NCBI GenBank assembly: GCA_965247915.1
Contig: OZ252048.1
Span: forward strand, 2,232,001-2,296,000
From: JAKZRT01 sp965247915
GTDB lineage: Bacteria > Pseudomonadota > Alphaproteobacteria > Rhodobacterales > Rhodobacteraceae
DNA: 64,000 nucleotides
Direction of reading: 5' to 3'
Position 1 is the stretch's first letter. Each line of letters opens with the position of its first letter. A model generated the notes under the pieces. The model searched no databases, was not told the origin of the DNA, and was given only the letters and a program-made list of their open reading frames with translations. Of the stretch, positions 35,423-44,467 are shown in pieces. The position numbers were made by a program, and so were the translations under genes.

Positions 35423-36145
35423 CATATATTGGGATTGGTCTGAGGCAAGGAAGACCGCAACCCGCGCGATCTCAAACGGGCGGCCCATGTAGCCCAAGGG
35501 TACATCCTCGCCTACCTCCCGTTTCTTTTGGCCGATTTCTTTGCCTTCGAATTTGGCAAACAGCGCGTCGACGCCGCCCCACATCGGTGTGTCGATGACG
35601 CCGGGAGAGATAGCGTTGACACGAATTTTGTGCGGAGCAAGCGCCAACGCCGCTGACTGGGTGTAGCTGATGACGGCTGCCTTGGTGGCGCAATAATGGG
35701 CGACCAGCGCTTCGCCTCGATGGCCGGCCTGTGACGCAAGATTGATAATCGAACCGGGTTTGGCCGCCGCAACGAGCGTTTTGGCGGTGGCCTGCATCAC
35801 GGCGTACATCGCCCGAACATTCAGACGAAATAAACGGTCAAACTGGTCGAGCCCGGCCTGCAGTACTGATCCCATGTCAAAAATTGCCGCGTTGTTGAAA
35901 ATTTCGTCAGGAGCCTCAGACGCGATCCAGTCGGTGCTTTCGGCAAGACCGTCATCGTCCATCAAATTGAGGGCGCAATGCGTGGTTTCGCATTTCCCAG
36001 AGAATGAATCGCCAAGATCAGTTGTCATGACCCGCACCCCAAGGGCCGCGAAATGCTCAGCCGTGGCCGACCCAATACCTCCGTTCGCACCGGTGACCAG
36101 ACAGGTTTTGCCCGCAAGGCTTGTCGGTGCTGGATCAAAGGTCAT
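35375..36145 (-). CDS. Short-chain dehydrogenase, SmoS (sorbitol dehydrogenase)-like
   Basis: The 256-residue SDR has the cofactor motif VTGANGGIGSA, FNNAAIFD, and the catalytic Ser in INLASQAG with YCATK as the Tyr/Lys pair. Its second half follows the R. sphaeroides sorbitol dehydrogenase pattern (ATKAAVISYTQSAAL, ISPGVIDTPMWGGVDA). Polyol oxidation to a ketose is therefore likely. The ATG overlaps the last codons of smoG (AAATGAC), which supports this start over one 17 codons upstream. The 3' end has been tandemly duplicated without harming the protein. Confidence 0.88.
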   Translation of the reverse strand: MTFDPAPTSLAGKTCLVTGANGGIGSATAEHFAALGVRVMTTDLGDSFSGKCETTHCALNLMDDDGLAESTDWIASEAPDEIFNNAAIFDMGSVLQAGLDQFDRLFRLNVRAMYAVMQATAKTLVAAAKPGSIINLASQAGHRGEALVAHYCATKAAVISYTQSAALALAPHKIRVNAISPGVIDTPMWGGVDALFAKFEGKEIGQKKREVGEDVPLGYMGRPFEIARVAVFLASDQSQYMTAQTLSVDGGSVLRM

Positions 36146-36313
36146 TTCACGGCTCCGAAGGTCAGGCCCTGAACCAATTGTTTCTGACAGAACCACCCCA
36201 AGACGATGATTGGTCCCACTGCTGCCATGGACACCGCCGACAACCGACCGAAAAACAGCCCTTCGGGGGCTCGGTTGCCCTCAATCAACTTGGACAGGGT
36301 TGCAGCATCTATC

Positions 36314-37582
36314 GGGCACCTCGATTTATTGACATTCTGAGGGCATATTATGCCTGATTTCGGTTCTATCGGCCATCGGCACGCTGGGTTTTAGGTGGTC
36401 AGTCTCGATCCTTAATCCGCGCCGGGCATTGGTGGCGCAGATCGCCACAGCATCCTCGTGTTTTCATACCGGGAATGGGTTTAGGCGGTGCAACTGGCCA
36501 AGCCGCCGGATGTTGTAGGCAAGGTTCTTCATCCCGATCCTGGCCCTGGCCCGCGCCAGACCGATGGTTCGCACCAGCGTGCCACCCATGTCGTTCGCCT
36601 GCGCGCCGAACACATGCTCGACACGGACACGAACCGAGGATTTCGTCCTGTTGCTTTTCATTGCCTGTTCGGTCAGAGGCCTGCCCCGTTTGCCCTTGCG
36701 GTGGATGCGGCTTGTCAGTCCTCTCGCCCTGAGCTTCGCCTCGATTTCTTCCGACCGGTAGGCCGCATCTGCCCAGACCCTGGAGGCGGTGTTGCCGCGC
36801 ATCAGCAACTCGTCCACCACCTGGCTGTCGTGAACGGCAGCGCCCGTGACGTGATAGCGCCGGATCAGTTTGTGCTTACGATCGACATTCACATGGTTCT
36901 TGTAGCCATAGTGGCTTTTGCCGTGCTTTTTGGTCCAGCGTGCATCAACGTCCTTCTGTGATCGCTTGGCAGGCTTGTTTTCCCAGTCTTCCGGCACCTC
37001 GCCACCCTTGATCGCCGCGTTTTCCGCGCGCGTGTTGTGGTTGCGCGGCACCGGCACGATGGACGCGTCCAGTATCTGGCCGCCCCGTGCAATGTAGCCC
37101 TGCCGCGCCAGATGTCCGTCAAAGAGTTTGAACAAATCATCCACCTTGCCCGCCTGCGCCAGCGCCTCGCGATACAGCCACACGGTCTTTGCGTCCGGCA
37201 CCCGGTCACCAAGACCAAGACCCAGAAAACGCATAAACGAAAGCCGGTCCCGGATCTGGTATTCGACCTGATCGTCCGAAAGGTTGTAAAGCGCGCTCAG
37301 AACCAGGGTTTTGAACATCAGTACCGCGTCCATCGGCTTGCGCCCCGCGCGTGATTTCCGCTCACTTTCAGGCTTGCGCCAGACCTGCTCCAGAAGCGGG
37401 CGGAACTCTTCCCACGGTACAACTGCATTGATCTCGACCAGCGGGTCCTTCTTCGCATCCAGGCTCTCGTAACGATCTGAAAGATCAAAAAAGCCCATCT
37501 GTGCCATGACTGCCATCCCTCCGCCGCATCATCCTGCAAATCTACAGCGCGTTCACGCCAGATGCAATTTATAGAGGTGCCC
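36314..37582. mobile_element. IS5-family insertion sequence in smoG
   Basis: The 1269-bp element has ends beginning GGGCACCTC on both strands, followed by imperfectly matching AT-rich sequence. It is flanked by a 4-bp duplication TATC (36310-36313 and 37583-37586), as expected for the IS5 subgroup. One transposase gene on the minus strand fills most of it. Confidence 0.88.
36464..37516 (-). CDS. IS5-family transposase
   Basis: The 350-residue DDE transposase starts near MGFFDLSDRYESLDAKKDPL. It has the N-terminal DUF772-like region (RKPMDAVLMFKTLVLSALYN), the first Asp in GQILDASIVPVP, the second in VWADAAYRSEE, and the catalytic Glu near VRVEHVFGAQ. Two start codons (37516 and 37498) are equally possible. 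It is intact, so the element is probably active. Confidence 0.9.
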   Translation of the reverse strand: MAVMAQMGFFDLSDRYESLDAKKDPLVEINAVVPWEEFRPLLEQVWRKPESERKSRAGRKPMDAVLMFKTLVLSALYNLSDDQVEYQIRDRLSFMRFLGLGLGDRVPDAKTVWLYREALAQAGKVDDLFKLFDGHLARQGYIARGGQILDASIVPVPRNHNTRAENAAIKGGEVPEDWENKPAKRSQKDVDARWTKKHGKSHYGYKNHVNVDRKHKLIRRYHVTGAAVHDSQVVDELLMRGNTASRVWADAAYRSEEIEAKLRARGLTSRIHRKGKRGRPLTEQAMKSNRTKSSVRVRVEHVFGAQANDMGGTLVRTIGLARARARIGMKNLAYNIRRLGQLHRLNPFPV

Positions 37583-38262
37583 TATCGTCGTCAGGCGAAC
37601 CGTCCAATAGGCCTCATTCCAGCAAAATATGAAACACAGAAGAGCGGTGGATACGCCGCCGCCCCACGCAAGCGGCAGAAGGATGTCCTTGATTTCACCC
37701 CAAGTGTTGACGCCGTCCATTTTGCCCGCTTCGATGATTTCCTTCGGAACTTCCTTGAAGTAGGTGAACAGCATCCAGATCACGATGGGCAGATTAATCA
37801 AGCAAAGCACCACGATGATCAGGAAATGGGTGTCATACACATTGAGGAAGTTTTTGGTCAAAAATGTCATCGGGTAAAGCACCGCAGCGGCAGGCAACAT
37901 TTTCGTCGACAACATCCAGACAAGGATATCTTTTGTGTGGCGGCTGGGATTGAAGGCCATGGCATATGCCGCCGGTACACCCACAAACAGGGCAAAGGCC
38001 GTCGCGAATGTCGAGGTAATGACCGAGTTTGCGGCAAAGCGCCAATAGTCGTAGTTTTCGGTCATGTTCAGATAGTTCTCAAGCGTCGGCTTGAAAGCGA
38101 ATAAAAACTCGGGCTTCACGGCATCCGCGTCCGTTTTGAAACTGGTAAAGACCATCCAAAAAATCGGAAAGAAAAAGACAAGCGCGATAACCCACGCCAA
38201 AACAGGCCAGAAGATTTTCCCAAATTTGGATGTTTGAGCGACTATTGCCATGTTCCGGCCCC

Positions 38263-39204
38263 CTAATCCATCAAACTCTTGCCGACCATGCGCAGCAAGA
38301 ATATCGCCACGATGTTCGCCAGTATGACGGCGAAGATGCCGGCGGCACTCGCTGCGCCAATATTGTTCGTCGCCAACTCGCCAATGAGATATGGTAGATT
38401 CTTGTTCCCATTGCCCCTGCTGACGATTTCGATCTCTGCATACAGCGAGAGGTGAAAGATCGCCTGGATCATGATCACGATAGCGATTGGCCGTGCCAAA
38501 TGCGGTAGGGTCAGATTGCGGAATTGCGACCAGGCGTTCGCGCCATCGAGGATCGCGGCCTCCTTTTGCTCCTGGTCCTCCGATTGCATTGAGGTCATGA
38601 AGATCAGCACGGCGAACGGTGTCCATTGCCAGGTGACCATGATGATCACAGCATAAGCCGAGGTTTGTGTGGCGCGGAACGAGATAGGCTCGATCTCAGG
38701 CCAGAGCGAGAAGAACCAGCCAAGGAACGGAATATTCTGCAAGCCCTGTACCACTTCGTTCAAACCTTCAACGGCAAGCCCTTGAAGGCCCAGAACCGGG
38801 TCAGGGATCATGTTGATCCACAGCACCGCGTTGACCGCAGGCATCACAAAAAACGGGAAAATAAGCAGGACACGCACAATGCCGCGCCCCGGAAATGACC
38901 GGTTGACGAGAACTGCAATGGCCAATCCCAAAATGACGGTTAAGACGATGATGCTGCCCACGATGAACATGCTGTTTTGCACCGCAAACCAAAAATCTTT
39001 GGTGTTGTATAGAACGTATTCGTAGTTCCCAAATCCGCGCCAGTTACTGAGGCTTGGCGTCGTCCATTCGGGTCGGCGCAGGCTGTTCAATACGTAACGA
39101 ATGAACGAAAAATACAGGGTCATCCCAAGTGGGATCAGCATCCAAAGCAACAGAAGCACAACGGCTGGCGTCTGCAGTAAACGGGGGAGCGATCTTTTTG
39201 ACAT
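38263..39204 (-). CDS. smoF: Polyol ABC transporter permease
   Basis: The 313-residue permease has six membrane segments and the EAA loop near KEAAILDGANAWSQFRNLTLP, which contacts the ATPase. It belongs to the MalF-type sugar family. It follows smoE and precedes smoG by 11 nt. The product is intact but would lack its partner SmoG. Confidence 0.92.
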   Translation of the reverse strand: MSKRSLPRLLQTPAVVLLLLWMLIPLGMTLYFSFIRYVLNSLRRPEWTTPSLSNWRGFGNYEYVLYNTKDFWFAVQNSMFIVGSIIVLTVILGLAIAVLVNRSFPGRGIVRVLLIFPFFVMPAVNAVLWINMIPDPVLGLQGLAVEGLNEVVQGLQNIPFLGWFFSLWPEIEPISFRATQTSAYAVIIMVTWQWTPFAVLIFMTSMQSEDQEQKEAAILDGANAWSQFRNLTLPHLARPIAIVIMIQAIFHLSLYAEIEIVSRGNGNKNLPYLIGELATNNIGAASAAGIFAVILANIVAIFLLRMVGKSLMD

Positions 39205-39375
39205 GGCTCTGATCCCTACTCAGCGAAAGGCTCGCTAAGATTGATGATGCGCGGATGGTCGTTTGCCAAGCCGTAACTTCAGGGCCCACTTTTCAAGCCA
39301 GACAATCGACGGTTTCTTCTTGGTAGAAAGGCCCAGCAGGTCTCCACTGGGCCTTTCTGCCGTCAGGTGTACCGA

Positions 39376-40677
39376 TTAGTAGTAACCGGCCTCACGCATG
39401 ATAGCGTCTGCCGCAGCCTGGGACGCCGCCAAGGCATCGTCCACCGACTTTGCGCCAGAAAGAGCCGCAGCCATTTCCTGAGCAACAGCCGAACCGACCT
39501 GAGGGAACTCGGGGATCGCGGCAAACTGAACGCCGACATACGGCTTAAGATCCGTGGCTTCAGGTGCTGCAGAATCGATCGCCGCCATTTCAGCCGCTGC
39601 AAAGCCAGCAACTGCCTGGAATTCAGGATAAGCGTATGTCGAAGCCCGTGTACCGGTCGGAACAGAACCCCAACCAAAGTCTGGGTGGTTTGCAACCGCC
39701 AGGATGTAGTCTTTCGAAGTTGCCCATTCGATGAAGTCATGAGCCGCTTCAGAGTTTGGCGAACCTGTAGGAACAGCCATCGCCCATGCCCACAGCCAGT
39801 TTGCGCCAACCGCGTTACCAGCGTTAGGTGACTGTGCATAAGCAACTCCATCGACTTCCAAGAAGGACGCAGCGATGGTGGCGTCGATCCACATACCGCA
39901 CTTGCCTTCGTTGTAAAGCGCCAGTATCTCGTTGAACGAGTTACCTTCAGAACCTGGAGGGCCGTAGTTGCCCAGAAGATCAACGTAGAAGTTGATGGCT
40001 TCTTTCCACTGAACCGAGTCGATGGTCGGGCGGAAGTCCTTGTCGAACCAGAAGTCCTTGTCGAACCAAGCGTCGCCGAAGGAGTTCACGACGGTGGTGA
40101 TGAACGCCATGTTGTCGCCCCAACCCGGCTTACCGCGCAAGCACACGCCGTAGACGCCGGCATCTGGGTTGTGAATTGCAGCTGCTGCAGCTTTGACGTT
40201 TGCCCAGCTGTCATTGTCGCGGACGGATACGCCAGCAGCATCGGTCAGGTCTTTACGGTACATAACCATGGACGATTCACCGTAGAACGGCGCCGCGTAA
40301 AGCGTGCCTTCGTGCGACAGGCCATTGCGGATCGCGGGCAGCATGTCGTCGACGTCGTAGTCCGCACCGAAGTCCAGGGCCTCGATCCAGCCTGCAGCGC
40401 CCCAAATGGGTGCTTCCTGCATGCCAATGTTGATGACGTCATACTGGCCACCACCGGTGGCAGTATCGGACGTGACCTGCTCGCGCAGCACGCCTTCTTC
40501 CCGCGAAACCCAGTTCAGTTGTACGCCGGTATCTGCAGTATATGCTTCCGCAACTTTCTGCATGTTGATCATGTGACCGTTGTTCACGATCGCAATCGTC
40601 AGTTCTTGAGCCGCGGCCGTCATGGCCCCGGCGGCGCACATGGTCAGGCCAAGTGCGGTGTTACGTAGAAAGGCCAT
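39376..40677 (-). CDS. smoE: Polyol ABC transporter substrate-binding protein
   Basis: The 433-residue periplasmic protein has a signal peptide (FLRNTALGLTMCAAGAMTAAAQ) and the extracellular solute-binding fold of family 1. Landmarks are INIGMQEAPIWGAAGWIE and WLWAWAMAVPTGSPN. The ATG at MAFLRN has GGAG 8 nt upstream. Residues WFDKDF occur twice in a row because of an 18-bp tandem duplication. An IS3 element ends 15 bp upstream, so the native promoter has been separated from the gene; the ribosome site is kept. Confidence 0.92.
   Translation of the reverse strand: MAFLRNTALGLTMCAAGAMTAAAQELTIAIVNNGHMINMQKVAEAYTADTGVQLNWVSREEGVLREQVTSDTATGGGQYDVINIGMQEAPIWGAAGWIEALDFGADYDVDDMLPAIRNGLSHEGTLYAAPFYGESSMVMYRKDLTDAAGVSVRDNDSWANVKAAAAAIHNPDAGVYGVCLRGKPGWGDNMAFITTVVNSFGDAWFDKDFWFDKDFRPTIDSVQWKEAINFYVDLLGNYGPPGSEGNSFNEILALYNEGKCGMWIDATIAASFLEVDGVAYAQSPNAGNAVGANWLWAWAMAVPTGSPNSEAAHDFIEWATSKDYILAVANHPDFGWGSVPTGTRASTYAYPEFQAVAGFAAAEMAAIDSAAPEATDLKPYVGVQFAAIPEFPQVGSAVAQEMAAALSGAKSVDDALAASQAAADAIMREAGYY
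40033..40068. repeat. Perfect 18-bp tandem duplication inside smoE
   Basis: GAAGTCCTTGTCGAACCA is present twice without mismatch. It adds six residues to a solute-binding loop and keeps the frame. Confidence 0.9.
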
Positions 40678-40692
40678 TTTTTTCTCCCAGTG

Positions 40693-41991
40693 TGACCTGC
40701 TCCCCGAAAACTGGTCCATTTGAAAGGAGGATCTGTTCGCTTAATGTTCACGAGAACGAGGAGAACAGAGAATGCGCAAGTCACGGTTTAGCGAAGAGCA
40801 GATTGTTCGGATCATTCAGGAGTATGCGGCGGGTGCGAAAGTGTCCGAGTTGTGCCGTAAGCACGGTATGTCGGATGCCACCTTTTACAAATGGAAAGCC
40901 AGGTATGGCGGCCTTCAGATTTCCGATGTCAGGCGGCTGAAAGACCTGGAATCGGAGAACGGCAAGCTGAAGAAGCTGCTGGCCGAAACCATGCTTGATA
41001 ATGCTGGCCTGAAAGGGCTTCTGGCAAAAAACTTCTGAAGCCTGCAAGCCGCCGGGAAGCAGTCATGGTTCTTTGCCGTGACTATCAGTTTTCAACTCGG
41101 CGGGCCTGTGGGCTGATTGGGTTTTCCAGATCGAGTAATGAATACAGAGGAAGGCCGGATCGCCATGCGAGGATACGGGAACGGCTGGTCACGCTTTCCG
41201 GCAAACACCGACGCTATGGCTATCGCATGTTGCATGCCAAGCTTGGCCAGGAGGGTTTCAAGGTGAACGTGAAAGTGGTGGAGCGACTTTACCGAGAGGA
41301 GCGCCTGACCCTGCGCCGCCGCAATCGCAAGAAAATCCCCAAGGGCGTGCGCGAAGGCGCCTGGTGCCCGATCGCCGCCAACCAGCGGTGGAGCCTGGAC
41401 TTCACCATGGATGCGCTCGCCAACGGCAGGAAGTTCCGCACCGTCAATCTGAAAGACGACTGCACACGGGAATGTCCGGCGATTGATGTGGCCCTGTCGA
41501 TCCCCGGCTCCCGCGTGGTGGAAATGCTGGAACGGGTGGCTCGTGAGCGGGGGTACCCGGATGTTCTGACCGTTGACAATGGGCCTGAACTACGAGGCCG
41601 CGCGCTTGATGGCTGGGCAGATGATCACGGCGTGCAGCTCTACTTCATCGACCCGGGCAAGCCGACCCAGAACGCCTACATCGAAAGTTTCAACGGCCGG
41701 TTTCGCGAAGAATGCCTGAACTTGAACTGGTTCACCTCGCTGGCCGAGGCAGAAAGGATCATCGAGGACTGGCGGATCGATTACAATCAAAACCGGCCCC
41801 ACTCTTCGCTGAACTATCAAACCCCGGAAGAATTTGCCGCAAACAGGCCTTTCCATAAACCGCAATGGGCAGCGACGCTTGAGATATCTGAAGGCTCCGC
41901 GCCACCGCCCATTGCTCACGCCGCCGAATAATGGCAAACAAAAGAGGAACAGAGTCTACCTAAAAGTGGCCCTCAAATTGGGGGCAGGTCA
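40693..41991 (+). mobile_element. IS3-family (IS407-type) insertion sequence upstream of smoE
   Basis: The ends are TGACCTGCTCCCC at the left and the complement of TGACCTGCCCCC at the right. A 4-bp duplication AGTG flanks the 1299-bp element (40689-40692 and 41992-41995), as is usual for the IS407 group. Excising it would reconnect the smoE ribosome site with the AT-rich region beyond 41996. Confidence 0.9.
40772..41931 (+). CDS. IS3-family transposase OrfAB (programmed -1 frameshift)
   Basis: OrfA (to 41038) is an 88-residue helix-turn-helix and leucine-zipper protein (FSEEQIVRIIQEYAAG, GMSDATFYKWK). OrfB (in the -1 frame, annotated from 41065) is the DDE catalytic part with WSLDFTMDAL, VLTVDNGPEL and NAYIESFNGRFREECL. 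The slippery heptamer AAAAAAC at 41026-41032, just before the OrfA stop, would give the fusion LLAKKLLKPASRREAVMVL by -1 slippage. This is the classic IS3 mechanism. Both frames are intact. Confidence 0.92.
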
Positions 41992-41995
41992 AGTG

Positions 41996-42577
41996 GAACG
42001 CACCCCATGTGCGAATATTCAATATTCATGGGCTACGACACATCCTGACCGCCAATACGAATCTATTAAAAGCTTGTACTTTATCGCCACGTTATTCGAA
42101 ATATCGTAAAAAAACGAAGAAAAAATATCGGAATGATGTTTTGAGCTTCTCCTTGCATGACTAAGTTTCTTGGTTGAAATCCGTTTTTGATGGCATTTTC
42201 ACCACTCTCAATTACCAGACGCGGCGTTGTCCTGTTTTCTGAACGTTTCTCTAAGCCAACTGAGTCGAAAACGCCGCTCATGGACACGTGTCGGCCGGTT
42301 TGGGCGAACTTTGAAGTAAAACGGAATCGCTAGAAACCTTGATGCCGTGGCAGACAAACGGAGAGAACGGCAATGCGGACATTTGCGTGGTAGGCAGCCA
42401 CCGTCAGGTTCCCGCCCATACTGTTGAAGACTGCGCGATTGACCAAGGTCTGAAGCGGGGCTCAATGCTGCCGTTGCCGGTCATAATTATGCGTATGAGC
42501 GGACTCCAGAATTCCAATGGCCGGTTGGAGCCATTAGTGACCAAGGGTACCGTCGAAGCATTTTGTGCGGATCGGCA
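41996..42577. other. AT-richer spacer, probable former smo promoter region
   Basis: No gene is supported. The sequence is visibly lower in GC than the surroundings, contains GAATATTCAATATTC near 42016, and before the IS3 insertion was the region directly upstream of smoE. A frame from 42339 continues past the IS1182 copy when that is removed, ending CEGSR, but it has no recognisable family. Confidence 0.45.
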
Positions 42578-44114
42578 TATTCTGTTGAAAAAGTCTTCTT
42601 GATTTTAGATCGTCTCGCTGATTCAATCTCTGCATTGATGCGGGGGATTGGCGGCGATGTTGGGACCGAAGCAAGAGGCACAGAGCGCGCTTTTCTATGA
42701 CTTCTCGATAGAAGACCACGTCCCGCAAGATCATCTGCTGCGGTCGATTGATCGCTTCGTCGATCTGTCCTGCATCCGCCAGCATCTCGCGCCATTTTAC
42801 AGCTCAACCGGCCGCCCTTCGATTGATCCTGAGCTGCTGATCCGCATGCTGCTGGTGGGCTACTGCCTGGGCATCCGCTCGGAGCGGAGGCTGTGCGAGG
42901 AAGTGCATCTCAATCTGGCGTATCGCTGGTTTTGCCGCCTGGACCTGACAGATCAGGTGCCTGACCACTCGACATTCTCAAAGAACCGGCATGGCCGTTT
43001 CCGTGACAGTGACCTGCTGCGTCATCTCTTTGAGACGGTCGTGGCGCGTTGCATTGCCGAGGGGCTGGTCAGTGGCCAGCGCTTTGCGGCGGATGCCAGT
43101 CTCATTGAGGCCGACGCAAATAAACAGAACTCCACCGCCAAAGAAGATTGGGATCACAGCACGATTGACCCCGATGACGCACCTCGTGCGGTGCGGGAAT
43201 ATCTCGACGTTCTGGATGACGCGGCCTTTGGCGCGGCGACGACCGTTGAACCGAAGTTCACGTCTCACTCCGACCCATCCAGTCAATGGACAGCGGCCCG
43301 CAAAGGTCCTGCGTTCTTTGCCTATTCAACCAATTATCTGATCGATACTGATCACGGTGTCATCGTGGACGTGGAAGCCACACGATCAATCCGACAGGCG
43401 GAGGTCGGGTCTGTGCGTACAATGCTGGATCGGGTCAAAGAAGGGTTTGGCCTGCATCCAGAGCGCATCATTGCTGACACGGCTTATGGTTCAGGCCCCA
43501 TGCTTGGATGGTTGGTGGATCGCGGCATCGCTCCGCATATCCCGGTAATCGACAAAGCTGGCCGAACCGATGGCACCTGGACACGAGCCGATTTTGAATG
43601 GGACGCTGAGAACGACCAGTACATCTGTCCCGAGGGACAGGCGTTGAAGCAGTTCCGCCGCAACTACTCAGACCCCAAGCGTGGCCCGTCCGACAAAGGC
43701 ACTGCCAAGTATCGCGCGCTGAAACTGACTTGCCAAAGTTGCCCGTCCAAGGCGCGCTGCTGTCCCAACATGGATGCCCGATCCATCACCCGCGAAGAAC
43801 ACGAAGATGCCAGACAAGTTGCCCGAGACATCGCAAAAACCAGGCAATATGAAATCTCGATGAAGCTGCGGAAAAAAGTCGAGATGCTGTTTGCTCACCT
43901 CAAACGCATTCTTGGCCTTGGACGGCTCCGATTACGCGGCCCATGCGGCGCAAACGATGAATTCCTCCTCGCTGCCACCGCCCAGAACCTTCGGAAACTG
44001 GCCAAGATCTTTCCTGCACCGCAGAAACCGCGAACAGCCTGACCAGAAAGGTGTTCGGGCTCACATACAACGGCCACTTTCTGCACCTGCAACACGTTGT
44101 TTTTCAACAGAATC
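42578..44114 (+). mobile_element. IS1182-family insertion sequence, copy 1
   Basis: The element is 1537 bp with ends ATTCTGTTGAAAAA and its complement. It is flanked by GGCA (42574-42577 and 44115-44118). The same element occurs inverted, with equal length, at the other side of the methyltransferase gene. Confidence 0.9.
42648..44042 (+). CDS. IS1182-family transposase
   Basis: The 464-residue transposase has the N-terminal DUF772 domain (PQDHLLRSIDRFVDLS, IDPELLIRMLLVGYCLGIRS), the first Asp in FAADASLIEADANKQN, the second in IIADTAYGSG, a Cys-rich insert (LTCQSCPSKARCCPN) and the catalytic Glu in KKVEMLFAHLKRILGL. It differs from the inverted copy by only two residues (L/V and V/M). Complete. 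Confidence 0.92.
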   Translation: MAAMLGPKQEAQSALFYDFSIEDHVPQDHLLRSIDRFVDLSCIRQHLAPFYSSTGRPSIDPELLIRMLLVGYCLGIRSERRLCEEVHLNLAYRWFCRLDLTDQVPDHSTFSKNRHGRFRDSDLLRHLFETVVARCIAEGLVSGQRFAADASLIEADANKQNSTAKEDWDHSTIDPDDAPRAVREYLDVLDDAAFGAATTVEPKFTSHSDPSSQWTAARKGPAFFAYSTNYLIDTDHGVIVDVEATRSIRQAEVGSVRTMLDRVKEGFGLHPERIIADTAYGSGPMLGWLVDRGIAPHIPVIDKAGRTDGTWTRADFEWDAENDQYICPEGQALKQFRRNYSDPKRGPSDKGTAKYRALKLTCQSCPSKARCCPNMDARSITREEHEDARQVARDIAKTRQYEISMKLRKKVEMLFAHLKRILGLGRLRLRGPCGANDEFLLAATAQNLRKLAKIFPAPQKPRTA

Positions 44115-44253
44115 GGCAGAAGACTGGCGTTCTCTGCATATGCGAAGGCTCCCGTTAAGTTTCTCCAATCCGGGCATTCGGGGGAAAAGTCCCGAATTTG
44201 GTTAGTCAACGACTGGTGAGCGGAGAGGCTGTGTGAAAAGTCGAATACTTTAA

Positions 44254-44456
44254 TCCGGAAAATACCAGAACTGGAGCAATGGCGACATGTCGGCGGACGC
44301 GCTGGAAGGCTGGCTGGAGGGCGCGGCGCAAACCGCCGGAAGCTGGTGGCCAGACTGGGATGCCTGGCTGGCGAAGAAAAGCGGTCGCAAAGTGAATGCC
44401 CGCGAGCCGGCGCCGGGGCTTATGTGAAACTGCGGTTCGAAGAGCGCGAACAATAA
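44254..44456 (+). pseudogene. 3' fragment of a PHA synthase gene (phaC)
   Basis: About 66 codons encode GKYQNWSNGDM, LEGWLEGAAQ, GSWWPDWDAWLAKKSG and REPAPG, then, after a one-base shift, YVKLRFEEREQ. This is the C-terminal end of class I poly-hydroxyalkanoate synthases (GSWWPxWxxWL is characteristic). A TAA precedes the homologous part and most of the gene is absent. The shift occurs at a GGGG run (44415-44418); one more G restores the frame. Confidence 0.8.
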
Positions 44457-44467
44457 GGGCGGCTTGC

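Larger units (their letters stand above)
36142..38251 (-). pseudogene. smoG: Polyol ABC permease SmoG, split by an IS5-family element
   Basis: The 5' part covers codons 1-223 and has five to six helices and the EAA loop (EIIEAGKMDGVNTWGEIKDI). The 3' part (DAATLSKLIEGNRAPEGLFF to GLTFGAVK) lies beyond the insertion. Removing the element and one TATC duplicate joins both parts in frame to a 278-residue permease. The interrupted version ends shortly after entering the element (GHLYKLHLA) and lacks the last helix. Start: ATG, 11 nt after smoF. Confidence 0.92.
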
